From the NCBI RefSeq assembly GCF_009765355.1, contig NZ_VTHK01000008.1:186001-250000 (forward strand): DNA of 64,000 nucleotides, written 5' to 3'. Origin of the DNA: Amycolatopsis anabasis. GTDB lineage: Bacteria; Actinomycetota; Actinomycetes; Mycobacteriales; Pseudonocardiaceae. The notes beneath the pieces are model-generated. The model had not been told where the DNA came from, did no database searches, and saw nothing but the letters and a program-made list of their open reading frames with translations. A program made the position numbers and the translations under genes. Shown here in pieces: positions 37,010 through 46,042 of the stretch. The first letter of the stretch is position 1. Each line of letters starts with the position of its first letter.

Positions 37010-38680
37010 ATGGCGGGACCCGGTGATCGCCTGCTCTGCCGGCTGGCCGGGCTGCACCGCCTCCGCCTGATCGGCATCGTCGCAAGCGCCGCGCTGGCCA
37101 CCGCCGCGGGTCTTCTGCTTCCCGAGGCGCTGGCCGCGGCGGTGGACGCGGTGATCTCCGGGCAACGCAGCTGGCCCCAGGTGCTCTGGCTGCTCGCCCT
37201 CGGCGGGGCGGAGATCGCCGCGGACATCGTCGGCGGCATCCTCACCGTGCGCGCGACGAGCGCCGCTTCGGCCTGGCTGCGCCGCGAACTCGCCGATCAC
37301 CTGCTCGCCCTGGGCACCCGATCCCGGTTCGCCGACGGCGACGCGCTGAGCCGGTTGACCACCGACTGCACCGGTGCGGGCGCGGTCGTCTCGATCGTCG
37401 TCCAGCTCGGCTCGTCGGCGTTGATCTCCACCGGCGCGGTGCTGCTGCTCGCGCTGATGGACTGGCGGCTCGCCCTCGTCTTCCTGGCCAGCGTGCCGGT
37501 CGCGCTGCTGCTCGCCCGCTCGCATCTGCGCCACACCGCCGATGACGTCCTGACCTACCAGGAGGTTTCCGGCGAACTCTCGGCGCGCCTGCTCGACGCG
37601 GTGCGCGGGCTGCGCACGATCGCCGCCTCCGGCACCGCCGACGCCGAGACCGAACGCGTGCTGCGCCCGCTGCCCCGGCTCGGCGTCGCCGGGATCGGCA
37701 TGTGGCGCACGCAGGCGAAGATGGTGTGGCGGGCGGCGCTGCTGCTGCCCGCGGTCGAACTGGCCGTGCTGGTCGCCGCCGGATTCGGCGTGCTGGCCGG
37801 GCGGCTCACCCTCGGCCAGGTCCTCGCCGCGCTCGGCTACGTGGCGCTCGGGATGACGATGGTGCACCAGATCCCGCTGCTCACCACGCTCGCCCGCGCG
37901 CGTTCCTGCGCGCGGCGGCTGTGCGAGGTCACCGGCACCCCGGCGCCCGAACCCGGCATGCTGCCGGTGCCCCCGGGCGTCGGCACGGTCGAACTGCGCC
38001 AGGTCACCGTCGCAGGCGCGCTCACCGACGTGAACCTGACCGTGCCGGGCGGCACTTTCCTCGCCGTGGCGGGGAAATCCGGCGCGGGGAAGTCCGCGCT
38101 CGCCGAGGTGCTCGGTGGGTTGCGGCAACCGGATTCCGGGGTGGCGCTCTTCGACGGCGTGCCGCTGGACCGGGTGCGCACCGAGGAGTTGCGCGCGGTC
38201 GTCGGCTACGCCTTCGAACGGCCCGCCCTGCTCGGCTCGACGGTCGCCGAGGCGGTCGGCTACGGCGCGTGGGCGGGCCGGGCCGCCATCCAGCGCGCGT
38301 GCCGGACCGCGCACGTGCACGACCTGGTGGTGCGGTTGCCCGAGGGCTATGACAACCCGCTCGCCGAAACCCCGCTCTCCGGCGGGGAAGCGCAGCGGCT
38401 CGGCCTGGCCCGGGCGCTGGCGCGCGGGCCCCGGGTGCTCGTCCTCGACGACGCGACCGCGAGCCTGGACACCGTCACCGAGTCCAGAGTGGACAGTGCG
38501 ATCGCGGATGCCCTGCCGGGGCGGACCCGGATCGTGGTGACGCACCGGGCGGCCGCCGCGAGCCGGGCGGATCTGGTGGCCTGGCTGGACGGCGGCCGGA
38601 TCCAGGCGGTCGCGCCGCACGAGCGGTTGTGGACGCTTCCCGGATATCGGGCGATCTTCACCGAGGGGGACACCCGGTGA
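37010..38680 (+). CDS. ABC exporter, fused permease-ATPase (RamA-like)
   Basis: A 556-residue half-transporter. About six transmembrane segments span the first ~290 residues. The ATPase follows, with Walker A AGKSGAGKS, signature LSGGEAQRLGLARAL and Walker B VLVLDDATASLD. No peptidase domain is visible. By position it should export the modified lanthipeptide together with the next protein as a heterodimer. The start ATG follows GGGGACGAG. The stop overlaps the next start as GTGA. Confidence 0.88.
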   Translation: MAGPGDRLLCRLAGLHRLRLIGIVASAALATAAGLLLPEALAAAVDAVISGQRSWPQVLWLLALGGAEIAADIVGGILTVRATSAASAWLRRELADHLLALGTRSRFADGDALSRLTTDCTGAGAVVSIVVQLGSSALISTGAVLLLALMDWRLALVFLASVPVALLLARSHLRHTADDVLTYQEVSGELSARLLDAVRGLRTIAASGTADAETERVLRPLPRLGVAGIGMWRTQAKMVWRAALLLPAVELAVLVAAGFGVLAGRLTLGQVLAALGYVALGMTMVHQIPLLTTLARARSCARRLCEVTGTPAPEPGMLPVPPGVGTVELRQVTVAGALTDVNLTVPGGTFLAVAGKSGAGKSALAEVLGGLRQPDSGVALFDGVPLDRVRTEELRAVVGYAFERPALLGSTVAEAVGYGAWAGRAAIQRACRTAHVHDLVVRLPEGYDNPLAETPLSGGEAQRLGLARALARGPRVLVLDDATASLDTVTESRVDSAIADALPGRTRIVVTHRAAAASRADLVAWLDGGRIQAVAPHERLWTLPGYRAIFTEGDTR

Positions 38681-40386
38681 TCAGGCTGTACTGGACGACC
38701 CTGGCCACCCAGTGGCGCGGCGGCCTGACGCTGCTCGGCTGCTCGGCCCTGGAAAGCGTGCCCGCCTTCTTCTCCGGCCGGCTCGTGCAGCTCGCCGTGG
38801 ACCGCGGGTTCGCCGCCGGGAACCCGCGCGCCGGGGTCGGCTGGCTGCTGGTGTTCGCCGCGGTCGCCGTGCTCGGCGCGGTCGGTTCCCGGTTCGTGTG
38901 GCGGGAACTGGGCCGGGTCGTCGAGCCGATGCGGGACGCGCTGGTGACCGCGGTCGTGCGGGGCGTGCTGCACGACGCCCGCCCGCGCCGCGGCCCGGAC
39001 GCCAGCGGGATCGCGCGGATCACCCAGCACGTCGAGGTGGTGCGCGATGCGACCAGCGGACTGCTGGTGCAGGCGCGCGGCATGCTGGTGACCACGGCCG
39101 GTGCGCTGGCCGGGCTGTTCACCGTCGCCGGATCGCTGGCCTGGCTGGTGGCGGCGCCGGTCGTGGTTTCGCTGGTCCTCTTCGGCTGCCTGCTGCCCGC
39201 GCTGGCCCGGCGGCAGCGCGCGCAGGTGCTGGCCGACGAGGCGACCGCGGAAACCGCCGGCGGGGTGCTGGTCGGCATGCGGGACGTGGTGGCGTGCGGC
39301 GCCGAGGCGACCGCCGGGATGGCGATCCACGCGGCCGTCGAGGAACAGGCCGAGGCGGCGATGCGGATGGCCCGGGCGACCGCGCTGCGGACCGCGGTCA
39401 TCTCCCTCGGCGGGTTCGTGCCGCTCCTGCTGGTCCTGGTGGTCGCGCCGGGCCTGGTCGCCGCGGGGGCGATGTCGGCCGGGGCGGCCCTGGGTTCGCT
39501 GGTGTACCTGGCCACCACCCTGCAGCCCGCGTTGCGCGGGCTCGCGGCGACCTCGAGCACGGTGGTGCTGCGGCTGCTGGTGGCGTTGCGGCGGTTGAGC
39601 GAGGCGGCCGTCGAACCGGAACCGGCGGGCGGCGACGCGGAACCGGCGACGATCGGGATCGCGGTGCGGGGCCTGACCTTCGGCTGGGGCGCGCACGCCG
39701 AACCGGTGGTCCGCGACCTGGACCTGGACCTGGCCGGCGGCGACCACCTGGCGGTCGTCGGGCCGAGCGGGATCGGCAAGTCGACGCTGGCCGGGCTGCT
39801 CACCGGGATGCTGGCGCCGCAGGCGGGCCGGGTGCTGCTCGGCGGCGCACCTGTGCGCGAGGTGCGGCCGGAAACGCGCCACCGGCTGGTCACCCTGGTC
39901 CCGCAGGAGACCTATGTCTTCGCCGGAACCGTCCGGGAGAACCTCGCGCTGTTCGCGCCCGCCGCGACCGACGCGCACCTCACGGCCGCGCTCGAGGCGG
40001 TCGGCGCGGCGGAACTGGCGGACCGCCTCGGCGGGCTGTCCGCCGAACTCGGCCACGAGGCCGCGGGACTGTCCGCGGGTGAGGCGCAGCTGCTCGCGCT
40101 GGCCCGGGTGTACGCGAGCCCGGCGCGGGTGGTGATCCTCGACGAGGCCACCGCGCACCTCGATCCGGTGGCCGAGGCGCGCGCCGAACGCGCGTTCGCC
40201 GGACGCGGCGGGATCCTGGTGGTCATCGCGCACCGGCTGTCGTCGGCGTTGCGCGCGGACCGGGTGCTGGTGATGGACGGGGACACCACGCTGCTCGGGA
40301 CGCACGCGGAACTGCTGACGGGGTCGGCCCGGTATGCCGCGTTGATGCGCGCGTGGACCGACCCCGTCGCGCGGGTCGCCGTTTAG
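38677..40386 (+). CDS. ABC exporter, fused permease-ATPase (RamB-like)
   Basis: A 569-residue half-transporter, the likely partner of the preceding one. The ATPase has Walker A GPSGIGKST, Q-loop LVPQETYVFAG, signature LSAGEAQLLALARVY and Walker B VVILDEATAHLD. The first ~300 residues hold the membrane domain. The signature here is LSAGE rather than LSGGE, so the two nucleotide sites may be unequal. GTG start in a GTGA overlap. Confidence 0.88.
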   Translation: MIRLYWTTLATQWRGGLTLLGCSALESVPAFFSGRLVQLAVDRGFAAGNPRAGVGWLLVFAAVAVLGAVGSRFVWRELGRVVEPMRDALVTAVVRGVLHDARPRRGPDASGIARITQHVEVVRDATSGLLVQARGMLVTTAGALAGLFTVAGSLAWLVAAPVVVSLVLFGCLLPALARRQRAQVLADEATAETAGGVLVGMRDVVACGAEATAGMAIHAAVEEQAEAAMRMARATALRTAVISLGGFVPLLLVLVVAPGLVAAGAMSAGAALGSLVYLATTLQPALRGLAATSSTVVLRLLVALRRLSEAAVEPEPAGGDAEPATIGIAVRGLTFGWGAHAEPVVRDLDLDLAGGDHLAVVGPSGIGKSTLAGLLTGMLAPQAGRVLLGGAPVREVRPETRHRLVTLVPQETYVFAGTVRENLALFAPAATDAHLTAALEAVGAAELADRLGGLSAELGHEAAGLSAGEAQLLALARVYASPARVVILDEATAHLDPVAEARAERAFAGRGGILVVIAHRLSSALRADRVLVMDGDTTLLGTHAELLTGSARYAALMRAWTDPVARVAV

Positions 40387-40410
40387 CCCCCGGGTGAAAA
40401 CGGCGCGGTG

Positions 40411-40433
40411 CGGCCCGCCCCCAGGTCGGGCCG
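40411..40433 (+). terminator. Hairpin after the exporter operon
   Basis: An inverted repeat, CGGCCCG and CGGGCCG, with a short loop, 24 bp after the last exporter stop. It is a candidate terminator for the lanthipeptide operon. Confidence 0.5.
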
Positions 40434-40548
40434 CCAGGCACCACTCTGCGGCACCGATCTTGAGAGAACCTTCGGCAAACCTTGAATCCCCAGGCAAGGC
40501 CGTACTCGGGCGCGCTTTCCCCAAAAGCGCCCTGGTCGTTAGCTTAGC

Positions 40549-40968
40549 TCAGGAATTCACGCGCAGGGCTTCCAGTGATTCGCGGAGTTTTCCGGTGACC
40601 TCCACCGGGCGCCGGGATTCCCGGTCGACGAACACGTGCACGAAATGACCTTCCGCCGCGGGTTCCCCGCCGCCCTCGCGGAAGATGCCGATCTCGTACC
40701 GCACGCTCGACCGCCCGAGGTGGCCGACCCGCAGCCCGACCGAAAGCACGTCCGGGAACGCCACCGAGCCGTGGTAGTTGCAGTGTGACTCGACGCACAG
40801 CCCGATGACCTCGCCGGTGTGCATGTCCAGCCCGCCGCGTTCGATCAGCCAGGCGTTGATCACGGTGTCCATCAGCGCGTAGTGCACGACGTTGTTCACG
40901 TGCCCGTAGACGTCGTTGTCCTTCCAGCGGGTCGGCACGCGCTGCCAGTGCGGGTAGTCGCCGTTCAC
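40549..40968 (-). CDS. Hotdog-fold acyl-CoA thioesterase
   Basis: A 139-residue protein of the 4-hydroxybenzoyl-CoA thioesterase/YbgC type. It has RWKDNDVYGHVNNVVHYALMDTVINAWL, which contains the catalytic Asp-x3-GHVNN pattern, and EGHFVHVFVDRESRRPV near the C terminus. The GTG start overlaps the stop of the transhydrogenase-like gene as GTGA, so the two are co-translated. An in-frame GTG at 40971 is an alternative. The substrate is not evident. Confidence 0.85.
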   Translation of the reverse strand: MNGDYPHWQRVPTRWKDNDVYGHVNNVVHYALMDTVINAWLIERGGLDMHTGEVIGLCVESHCNYHGSVAFPDVLSVGLRVGHLGRSSVRYEIGIFREGGGEPAAEGHFVHVFVDRESRRPVEVTGKLRESLEALRVNS

Positions 40969-42239
40969 CACAGCGAAACCGATCGCCGCAGGATCTCCGC
41001 CAGGTCCTCTTCGGACGGTTGCCGCGGCGCGGTCGCCAGCAGCCGCTGTTGTTTCACCGTTCCCTCCACCAGACTGTCCACATCGGACTCCGAGTAGCCG
41101 ACCCCGCCGATCCCGTTCGGGATCCCGATGTCGGCCATCAGTTTCCGCAGCGCCGCGGGCAGGTAGTCCGCGTCGTCGGCGGGCCGGTCGAGTTCCGGCG
41201 CGAGCAGTTCGGCCACCCGCAGATGCCGCCGCGGCGCGGCGTCGAAGGTGAACCGGAACGCCTCGGGCGCGGTCAGCGAAACCGCCATCCCGTGCGGCAC
41301 CATCGCCTCCTCGGCCGGGTAGCCGTCCGGGTGGAAGTCCCGCACCTGCCCGGCGATCGGGTACGCGTTCGCGTGCGGGATGTGCACGCCCGCGTTGCCG
41401 AACCCGAGCCCGGCGAAGGTGGCCGCCAGCGCCATGTCCTCGCGCGCGGCGACGTCGTCGCCGTCGGTCACCGCGGCGCGCAGCGAATCGCGCAGCAGGG
41501 ACAGGGCGCGTTCGGCGAACATGTCCGCGAGCGGGTTCGCGCCGCAGTAGGGCACCCGTTGCTCCGGCCGCTTCCGCTCGAACTCGGTGTACGGCTTGGC
41601 GGTGTAGCTCTCCGCCGCGTGGCACAGGATGTCCATCCCGCTCGCCGCGGTCACCCCGGACGGCTGGCTGAGCATGAGCCGCGGATCCACCACGGCGAGG
41701 GCCGGGCGCAGCTTGAGGTGGCTGATCCCGCTCTTCACCCGCAGCGACAACACGTCGAGCACGCACACCGTGGTGCTCTCCGAGCCGGTCCCGGTGGTGG
41801 TCGGCACCGCGACCAGGGGCTTCAGCGGCGCGCTCGGCGCCCGGCCGCCGCCGACCGGCGCGTTGACGTAGTCCATCAGGTCGCCGTCGTTGCTGGTCAA
41901 CAGGTTCACCGCCTTCGCGGTGTCGATGGTCGACCCGCCGCCGACCGCGACGAAGGCGTCCCACGGACCGGTGCCGCGCGCGTGGTCGACCGCCTTGCGC
42001 ATGCTGATGTCGGTCGGCTCGACGTGCACGCCGTCGAAGATCTCCGCGTGCACGCCGTATCCGGCGATGCCCTCGGCGATCCGGTGCGGCCAGCCGGTCG
42101 CCGCCACCCGGGGGTCGGTGATCACCAGCACCCGTTTCGCGCCGTACTGGGTCAGGTCGTAGCCGATCTCGTCGCACGCCCCGCGCCCGTACTTCAGCGC
42201 GGGCGCGCCGTAGGTGAACACCGTCTCTGCGGAAGTCAA
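40965..42239 (-). CDS. Iron-dependent alcohol dehydrogenase, hydroxyacid-oxoacid transhydrogenase type
   Basis: A group III metal-dependent dehydrogenase of about 424 residues. The NAD-binding motif is AVGGGSTIDTAKAVNLL, followed by VPTTTGTGSESTTVCVL. Metal-site histidines are in GMDILCHAAESY and in MVPHGMAVSLTAPEAF. The N-terminal ETVFTYGAPALKYGRGA and the overall layout fit hydroxyacid-oxoacid transhydrogenase (ADHFE1-like), which converts 4-hydroxybutyrate with 2-oxoglutarate. Other members oxidise simple alcohols. I chose the TTG at 42239, 8-9 bases after AAAGGGG; the frame is open to 42323. It is upstream of the thioesterase. Confidence 0.8.
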   Translation of the reverse strand: MTSAETVFTYGAPALKYGRGACDEIGYDLTQYGAKRVLVITDPRVAATGWPHRIAEGIAGYGVHAEIFDGVHVEPTDISMRKAVDHARGTGPWDAFVAVGGGSTIDTAKAVNLLTSNDGDLMDYVNAPVGGGRAPSAPLKPLVAVPTTTGTGSESTTVCVLDVLSLRVKSGISHLKLRPALAVVDPRLMLSQPSGVTAASGMDILCHAAESYTAKPYTEFERKRPEQRVPYCGANPLADMFAERALSLLRDSLRAAVTDGDDVAAREDMALAATFAGLGFGNAGVHIPHANAYPIAGQVRDFHPDGYPAEEAMVPHGMAVSLTAPEAFRFTFDAAPRRHLRVAELLAPELDRPADDADYLPAALRKLMADIGIPNGIGGVGYSESDVDSLVEGTVKQQRLLATAPRQPSEEDLAEILRRSVSLW

Positions 42240-42375
42240 CTTCGCGTACCCCTTTGCCGCTCGAAGGCCTGCCCCGAGATTAAGGCTCCGGACCCGTTCC
42301 CCGGAATCGGTCCTTTCGGGCAACCCGAAAAATTCTCACCAATAGCCGATCAACTCTGAGTTGAGCGGGACCCGA

Positions 42376-44088
42376 ATGGACCGCGGGTCATCACTTGACC
42401 GGGCTAACCGTTTCTCAATACTGTGGCCTATCAGGTATCACCGGGGCTGGACCGTCGCGCAGACGGCCGTACGCATTCTTTCCGACGCCGGCGTGCGACG
42501 CACGTACATGGTGCCGGGCGACTCTTTCCTAGAACTGGTCGACGCGCTGCAGCTCGGGCCGGGTATGACGCTCGTCACCACCCGCCACGAAGCCGGGGCG
42601 TCGTTCATGGCCGAGGCCGAGGGGAAGCTGCGGGACATGCCCGCGCTCGTGCTCGGCAGCCGGGGGCCGGGCATCACGAACCTCGCGATCGGCGTGCACA
42701 CCGCGTATCAGGACGAGACCCCGATGGTGGTCCTGCTCGGCCGCCGCCCGACGAGCATCCTGACCCGGGACAGCGCGGACAGCGTCGACGAGATCGACTC
42801 GACCGAGCTCTTCCGGCCGTTCTCCAAGTGGGCGGCCGAGGCCGCGTCGGCCGCCGAGGTCCCCGCCCTCCTCGTCGAGGCGCTCAACCAGGCGCAGTCC
42901 GGCCGCCGCGGCCCCGCGGTGCTGTCGGTGCCGTCCGACTTCTGGGTCGCCCCCTTCGACGCGTCGATCGGTGACCTGAACGTCGGCGGCGCGCACAACG
43001 GCGCGCTGCACCGCTCCGCCGACGAGGTCGCCGCGCTGCTCAACGACTCCCGCTACCCGGTGGTGATCGCGGGCGCCCGGGCCCGGCTCGCCCGCGACGA
43101 GCTGGTGACCGCCGCCGAACAGCTCGGCTTCTCGGTCTACAACGCGTTCCGGCGCCAGGACGCGTTCCCGGAGAACCATTCCCGGTATGCGGGACATCTC
43201 GGCATCGGCATCCCGGCCCGCCAGCTCGACGCGCTCGACCGCGCGGATCTGGTGATCTCCCTCGGCGCGCGGCTGGACGAGATCACCACGCAGGGCTACC
43301 GCTACCCGCTGCCGTCGCAGACCCTGGTGATGGTCGGCACCGGGCTGCCCGACACCCGCCGCCGCGGCCTGACCTTCCGCGTCGAATCCGAGATCGAGCC
43401 GTTCCTGCGCGAACTGCGCGCGGTGGCCGCGCCGCGGACCCGCCGCAGCTCCGCCGCCAACGCCGCGGTGCACACCTTCATGACGCCGCCGGACACCAGC
43501 GAGGCCGTGCTCGTGCACCCGGCGGACGTGGTGCGCACGGTCCGCAAGCTCGCGCCCGAGGACACGATCGTCACCAACGACGCCGGGAACTTCGCCGGAT
43601 TCGTCCACCGGTACTGGTGCTTCACCGCGCCGCGCACGCAGCTCGGCCCGGCGAACGGCGCCCTGGGCTACGCGGTGCCGGCCGCGGTCGCCGCCAAACT
43701 CGCCGAGCCCGAGCGCACGGTGGTGGCGATGGTCGGCGACGGCGGCGCGCTGATGACCGGGCAGGAGATCGAGACGGCCGTGCGCTACCGCGCGCCGATC
43801 ATCGTGCTGGTCTTCCAGAACGGGTTGTACGGCACGGTCGCCATGCACCAGGCGCGCACGCACGGGCGGCTGTCCGGGGTGACGCTCGACGCGGTCGACT
43901 TCGCGTCCTGGGCGCGCGGGCTCGGCGCGGCGGGCTACACCGTCGAGGATCCGCAGGACCTGGAGCCGACCGTGCACCGGGCGTTGCGGCACCAGCGGCC
44001 GACCGTGATCGACGTGCGCACCGATCCGGACGTGATCACCCCGGAGACCCGGCTGAGCAGCCTCTTCCACGCCGACCGGTCGGTCTGA
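42376..44088 (+). CDS. Thiamine diphosphate-dependent enzyme, acetolactate synthase-like
   Basis: A ThDP enzyme of the acetolactate synthase/benzoylformate decarboxylase superfamily. The pyrimidine-binding domain has the catalytic Glu in TTRHEAGASFMAEAEGK. The pyrophosphate domain has the Mg-binding GDGGALMTGQEIETA with a downstream QNGLYGT. The three-domain layout is complete. The start is unclear: family-like sequence begins at about 42450 (WTVAQTAVRILSDAGVRR) with no ATG/GTG there. The next in-frame starts upstream are ATG 42376 and TTG 42361. A possible promoter (TTGACC, 18 bp, TACTGT) lies at 42394-42423, downstream of those starts, which suggests the real start may be later or non-standard. 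Exact reaction unknown. Confidence 0.75.
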   Translation: MDRGSSLDRANRFSILWPIRYHRGWTVAQTAVRILSDAGVRRTYMVPGDSFLELVDALQLGPGMTLVTTRHEAGASFMAEAEGKLRDMPALVLGSRGPGITNLAIGVHTAYQDETPMVVLLGRRPTSILTRDSADSVDEIDSTELFRPFSKWAAEAASAAEVPALLVEALNQAQSGRRGPAVLSVPSDFWVAPFDASIGDLNVGGAHNGALHRSADEVAALLNDSRYPVVIAGARARLARDELVTAAEQLGFSVYNAFRRQDAFPENHSRYAGHLGIGIPARQLDALDRADLVISLGARLDEITTQGYRYPLPSQTLVMVGTGLPDTRRRGLTFRVESEIEPFLRELRAVAAPRTRRSSAANAAVHTFMTPPDTSEAVLVHPADVVRTVRKLAPEDTIVTNDAGNFAGFVHRYWCFTAPRTQLGPANGALGYAVPAAVAAKLAEPERTVVAMVGDGGALMTGQEIETAVRYRAPIIVLVFQNGLYGTVAMHQARTHGRLSGVTLDAVDFASWARGLGAAGYTVEDPQDLEPTVHRALRHQRPTVIDVRTDPDVITPETRLSSLFHADRSV

Positions 44089-44400
44089 GATCAGGTGGGT
44101 TTCCGGAAGTGGCTCAGCCATGGCGCCCGGGCGGTGGGTCGGGTACCGTCAAGGACGTAGGCAGAGTTGGCCGCTTGAGTCGCGGCGGCCGGCCTTGAAG
44201 TGACGCGGCGCAGCCGCTCAAAAGATCGGAGTGCTACGGCGACGGCGATCTGCCGCACCAGGCACGTTGCGGGCAAGGATTTCGCAGCCCCCTTCTGCTA
44301 GGAACGCACCTTATTTTCACCCGTTTTTTCATACTGTCGCGCCGTGCGCCCGCCCGGCGTGGTGGATTGATGCCCGATTTCCCCCACACACGAGGAATTC
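44089..44400. other. Intergenic region
   Basis: A 312-bp gap between the ThDP enzyme and the desaturase. It contains a weak inverted repeat (GCCGC and GCGGC near 44170-44190) and a T-rich patch near 44310-44330 that may belong to the desaturase promoter. No ORF with coding character. Confidence 0.35.
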
Positions 44401-45336
44401 ATGACCGGTACCGAGACCCCCACCCGACGACCGAAACCGATTATCTCCGGCCTGAAATCGATGCCGGAACACGTTACGGTGAAAGTGTTCGTGCTCTTGC
44501 CGTTGCTGGCACTGGCCGCCGCCGTGCCGTTCGCCTGGGGATGGGGGTTGAGCTGGCTCGACCTGACGATCGGCGCGGTTTTCTTCGTCGTCAGCGGGCT
44601 CGGCGTCACGGCCGGGTATCACCGGTATTTCACGCACGGTTCGTTCAAGGCGAAGCGGCCACTCCGGATCGCGCTCGCGATCGCCGGGAACCTGGCGGCG
44701 CAGGGGCCGGTCACCACCTGGGTCGCCGACCACCGGCGGCACCACGCCTTCTCCGACCGGGTCGGTGACCCGCATTCGCCGTGGCTGTTCGGCACCGGCC
44801 CGCGCGCCCTGGCGAAGGGCTTCTGGCACGCGCACATGGGGTGGCTGTTCGAGCGCGAGGTCACGAACGCGCAGCGGTTCGCGCCGGATCTGCTCGGCGA
44901 CCGGGACATCCGGATCGTCGACCGGCTGTTCCCGGTGTGGGTCGCGCTGACGTTCCTGCTCCCGGGGGTGGCCGGGGGGCTGCTCACCTGGTCGATCTGG
45001 GGTGGCGTGACCGCGTTGTTCTGGGCCGGGTTCGTCCGGGTCGCGCTGCTGCACCACGTCACCTGGTCGGTCAACTCGATCTGTCACATGATCGGCGAGC
45101 GGCCGTTCACCAGCCGCGACAAGGCGGCGAACTTCTGGCCGCTGGCGATCTTCTCGTTCGGCGAGTCGTGGCACAATCTGCACCACGCCGATCCGACCTG
45201 TGCTCGGCACGGCGTGCTGCGGGGGCAGATCGACATCTCCGCGCGGCTGATCTGGATCTTCGAGAAGTTCGGCTGGGCGTCGAACGTGCGCTGGCCGACT
45301 CCGGCCCGGTTGACCCGCATCACCGCACAGCACTAG
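44401..45336 (+). CDS. Acyl-CoA/fatty acid delta-9-type desaturase
   Basis: A 311-residue membrane di-iron desaturase with the three histidine boxes: HRYFTH, HRRHH (DHRRHHAFSDR) and HNLHH (ESWHNLHHADP). Hydrophobic segments flank the boxes (VFVLLPLLALAAAVPFAWGW, VALTFLLPGVAGGLL). It would introduce a double bond into saturated acyl chains and so adjust membrane fluidity. A small ORF and a cold-shock gene lie downstream, which fits a theme of temperature response, but co-regulation is not shown. Confidence 0.9.
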   Translation: MTGTETPTRRPKPIISGLKSMPEHVTVKVFVLLPLLALAAAVPFAWGWGLSWLDLTIGAVFFVVSGLGVTAGYHRYFTHGSFKAKRPLRIALAIAGNLAAQGPVTTWVADHRRHHAFSDRVGDPHSPWLFGTGPRALAKGFWHAHMGWLFEREVTNAQRFAPDLLGDRDIRIVDRLFPVWVALTFLLPGVAGGLLTWSIWGGVTALFWAGFVRVALLHHVTWSVNSICHMIGERPFTSRDKAANFWPLAIFSFGESWHNLHHADPTCARHGVLRGQIDISARLIWIFEKFGWASNVRWPTPARLTRITAQH

Positions 45337-45357
45337 TCCCGTCCGGAAAGGACCCGT

Positions 45358-45528
45358 ATGGCCGAAGAGGCAACAGGCACCGCGCGAGCGCGCTCCGGTG
45401 TGCCGCCGCTGGTGTTCAGCTCGGAGGGTGAGCCCGCCGAGAACACGACCGTCCAGGTCGACCTCGACGTGGTGACCAGATCGCCATTCACCGTCGAGCC
45501 CGCGCCGCGGAGCGCGAAAGTTGAATAG
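45358..45528 (+). CDS. Small hypothetical protein downstream of desaturase
   Basis: A 56-residue ORF beginning MAEEATGTARARSG, with ATG 7 bases after AAAGGA and 21 bp after the desaturase stop. The product is hydrophilic with no cysteine, no membrane segment and no family that I recognise. The ribosome site and spacing argue for translation with the desaturase. Confidence 0.6.
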   Translation: MAEEATGTARARSGVPPLVFSSEGEPAENTTVQVDLDVVTRSPFTVEPAPRSAKVE

Positions 45529-45589
45529 CGTGCGAATCACCCGGATGGGCCGGTTGGCAAATCGAGCCGGTCTGTGCTTTACTTGTGGT

Positions 45590-45739
45590 GGTCTCAAGTT
45601 TTTGTGTTCGTGCTAACCCACGCTCGCAAGATCTCGCGGGCGTAGTGGTTCCTCTTCCGGGAAGCAAACCGCCTCGCAGGCGACCCGAGACGCCGAAGTG
45701 GTTTCTCGTTTTTGTTTGTTACACATGGAGAATATTTTT
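45590..45739 (+). promoter_or_regulatory. Cold-shock gene promoter and long 5' leader
   Basis: The stretch before the cold-shock start is non-coding and rich in T near the gene. It has a possible promoter just upstream (GTGCTTTACTTGTGG near 45575). Complementary blocks (GCGGGCGTAG, CCGCCTCGCAGGCG) could fold. Long structured leaders that respond to temperature are typical of csp mRNAs. The folding is inferred. Confidence 0.5.
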
Positions 45740-45943
45740 ATGACTCAGGGCACTGTGAAGTGGTTCAACTCCGAGAAGGGGTTCGGCTTCATCACCCCCG
45801 ACAACGGTGGCGGCGACGTCTTCGTGCACTACTCGGAAATCCAGGGCAACGGCTTCCGTAGCCTGGAGGAGAACGCCCGCGTCGAGTTCGAGATCGGTCA
45901 GGGCCAGAAGGGCCCGCAGGCCACCTCGGTCACCGTCATCTGA
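45740..45943 (+). CDS. Cold shock protein, CspA family
   Basis: A 67-residue CSD protein with both RNA-binding motifs: KGFGFI (RNP1) and DVFVHY (RNP2), starting [16 protein letters not shown]. It binds single-stranded nucleic acid and melts RNA structure. Start: ATG 45740 with GGAG about 10 bases upstream; the open frame from 45698 runs into the leader. A terminator follows. Confidence 0.95.
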   Translation: MTQGTVKWFNSEKGFGFITPDNGGGDVFVHYSEIQGNGFRSLEENARVEFEIGQGQKGPQATSVTVI

Positions 45944-45960
45944 CGCAGACTTCGAACTGA

Positions 45961-45992
45961 GAGCCGTCGCCCCGCTTCTGGGGCGGCGGCTC
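45961..45992 (+). terminator. Rho-independent-type hairpin after csp
   Basis: A 13-bp stem with one G-T pair, GAGCCGTCGCCCC against GGGGCGGCGGCTC, a 6-nt loop, then TCTTCGTG. It starts 17 bp after the csp stop. Confidence 0.8.
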
Positions 45993-46042
45993 TCTTCGTG
46001 CTCACACGTCTTACTTTGCCGGCTCAGTGCGGCCCCGGGGGT

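Noticed and set aside
38347..40524. Long minus-strand ORF opposite the exporters
   Set aside because: It is a shadow of two ABC exporter genes; composition is Arg/Gln/His/Pro-rich with no motif.
42529..44121. Minus-strand ORF opposite the ThDP enzyme
   Set aside because: No recognisable motif and Arg/Gly/Asp-rich; the plus-strand frame encodes a full ThDP enzyme.
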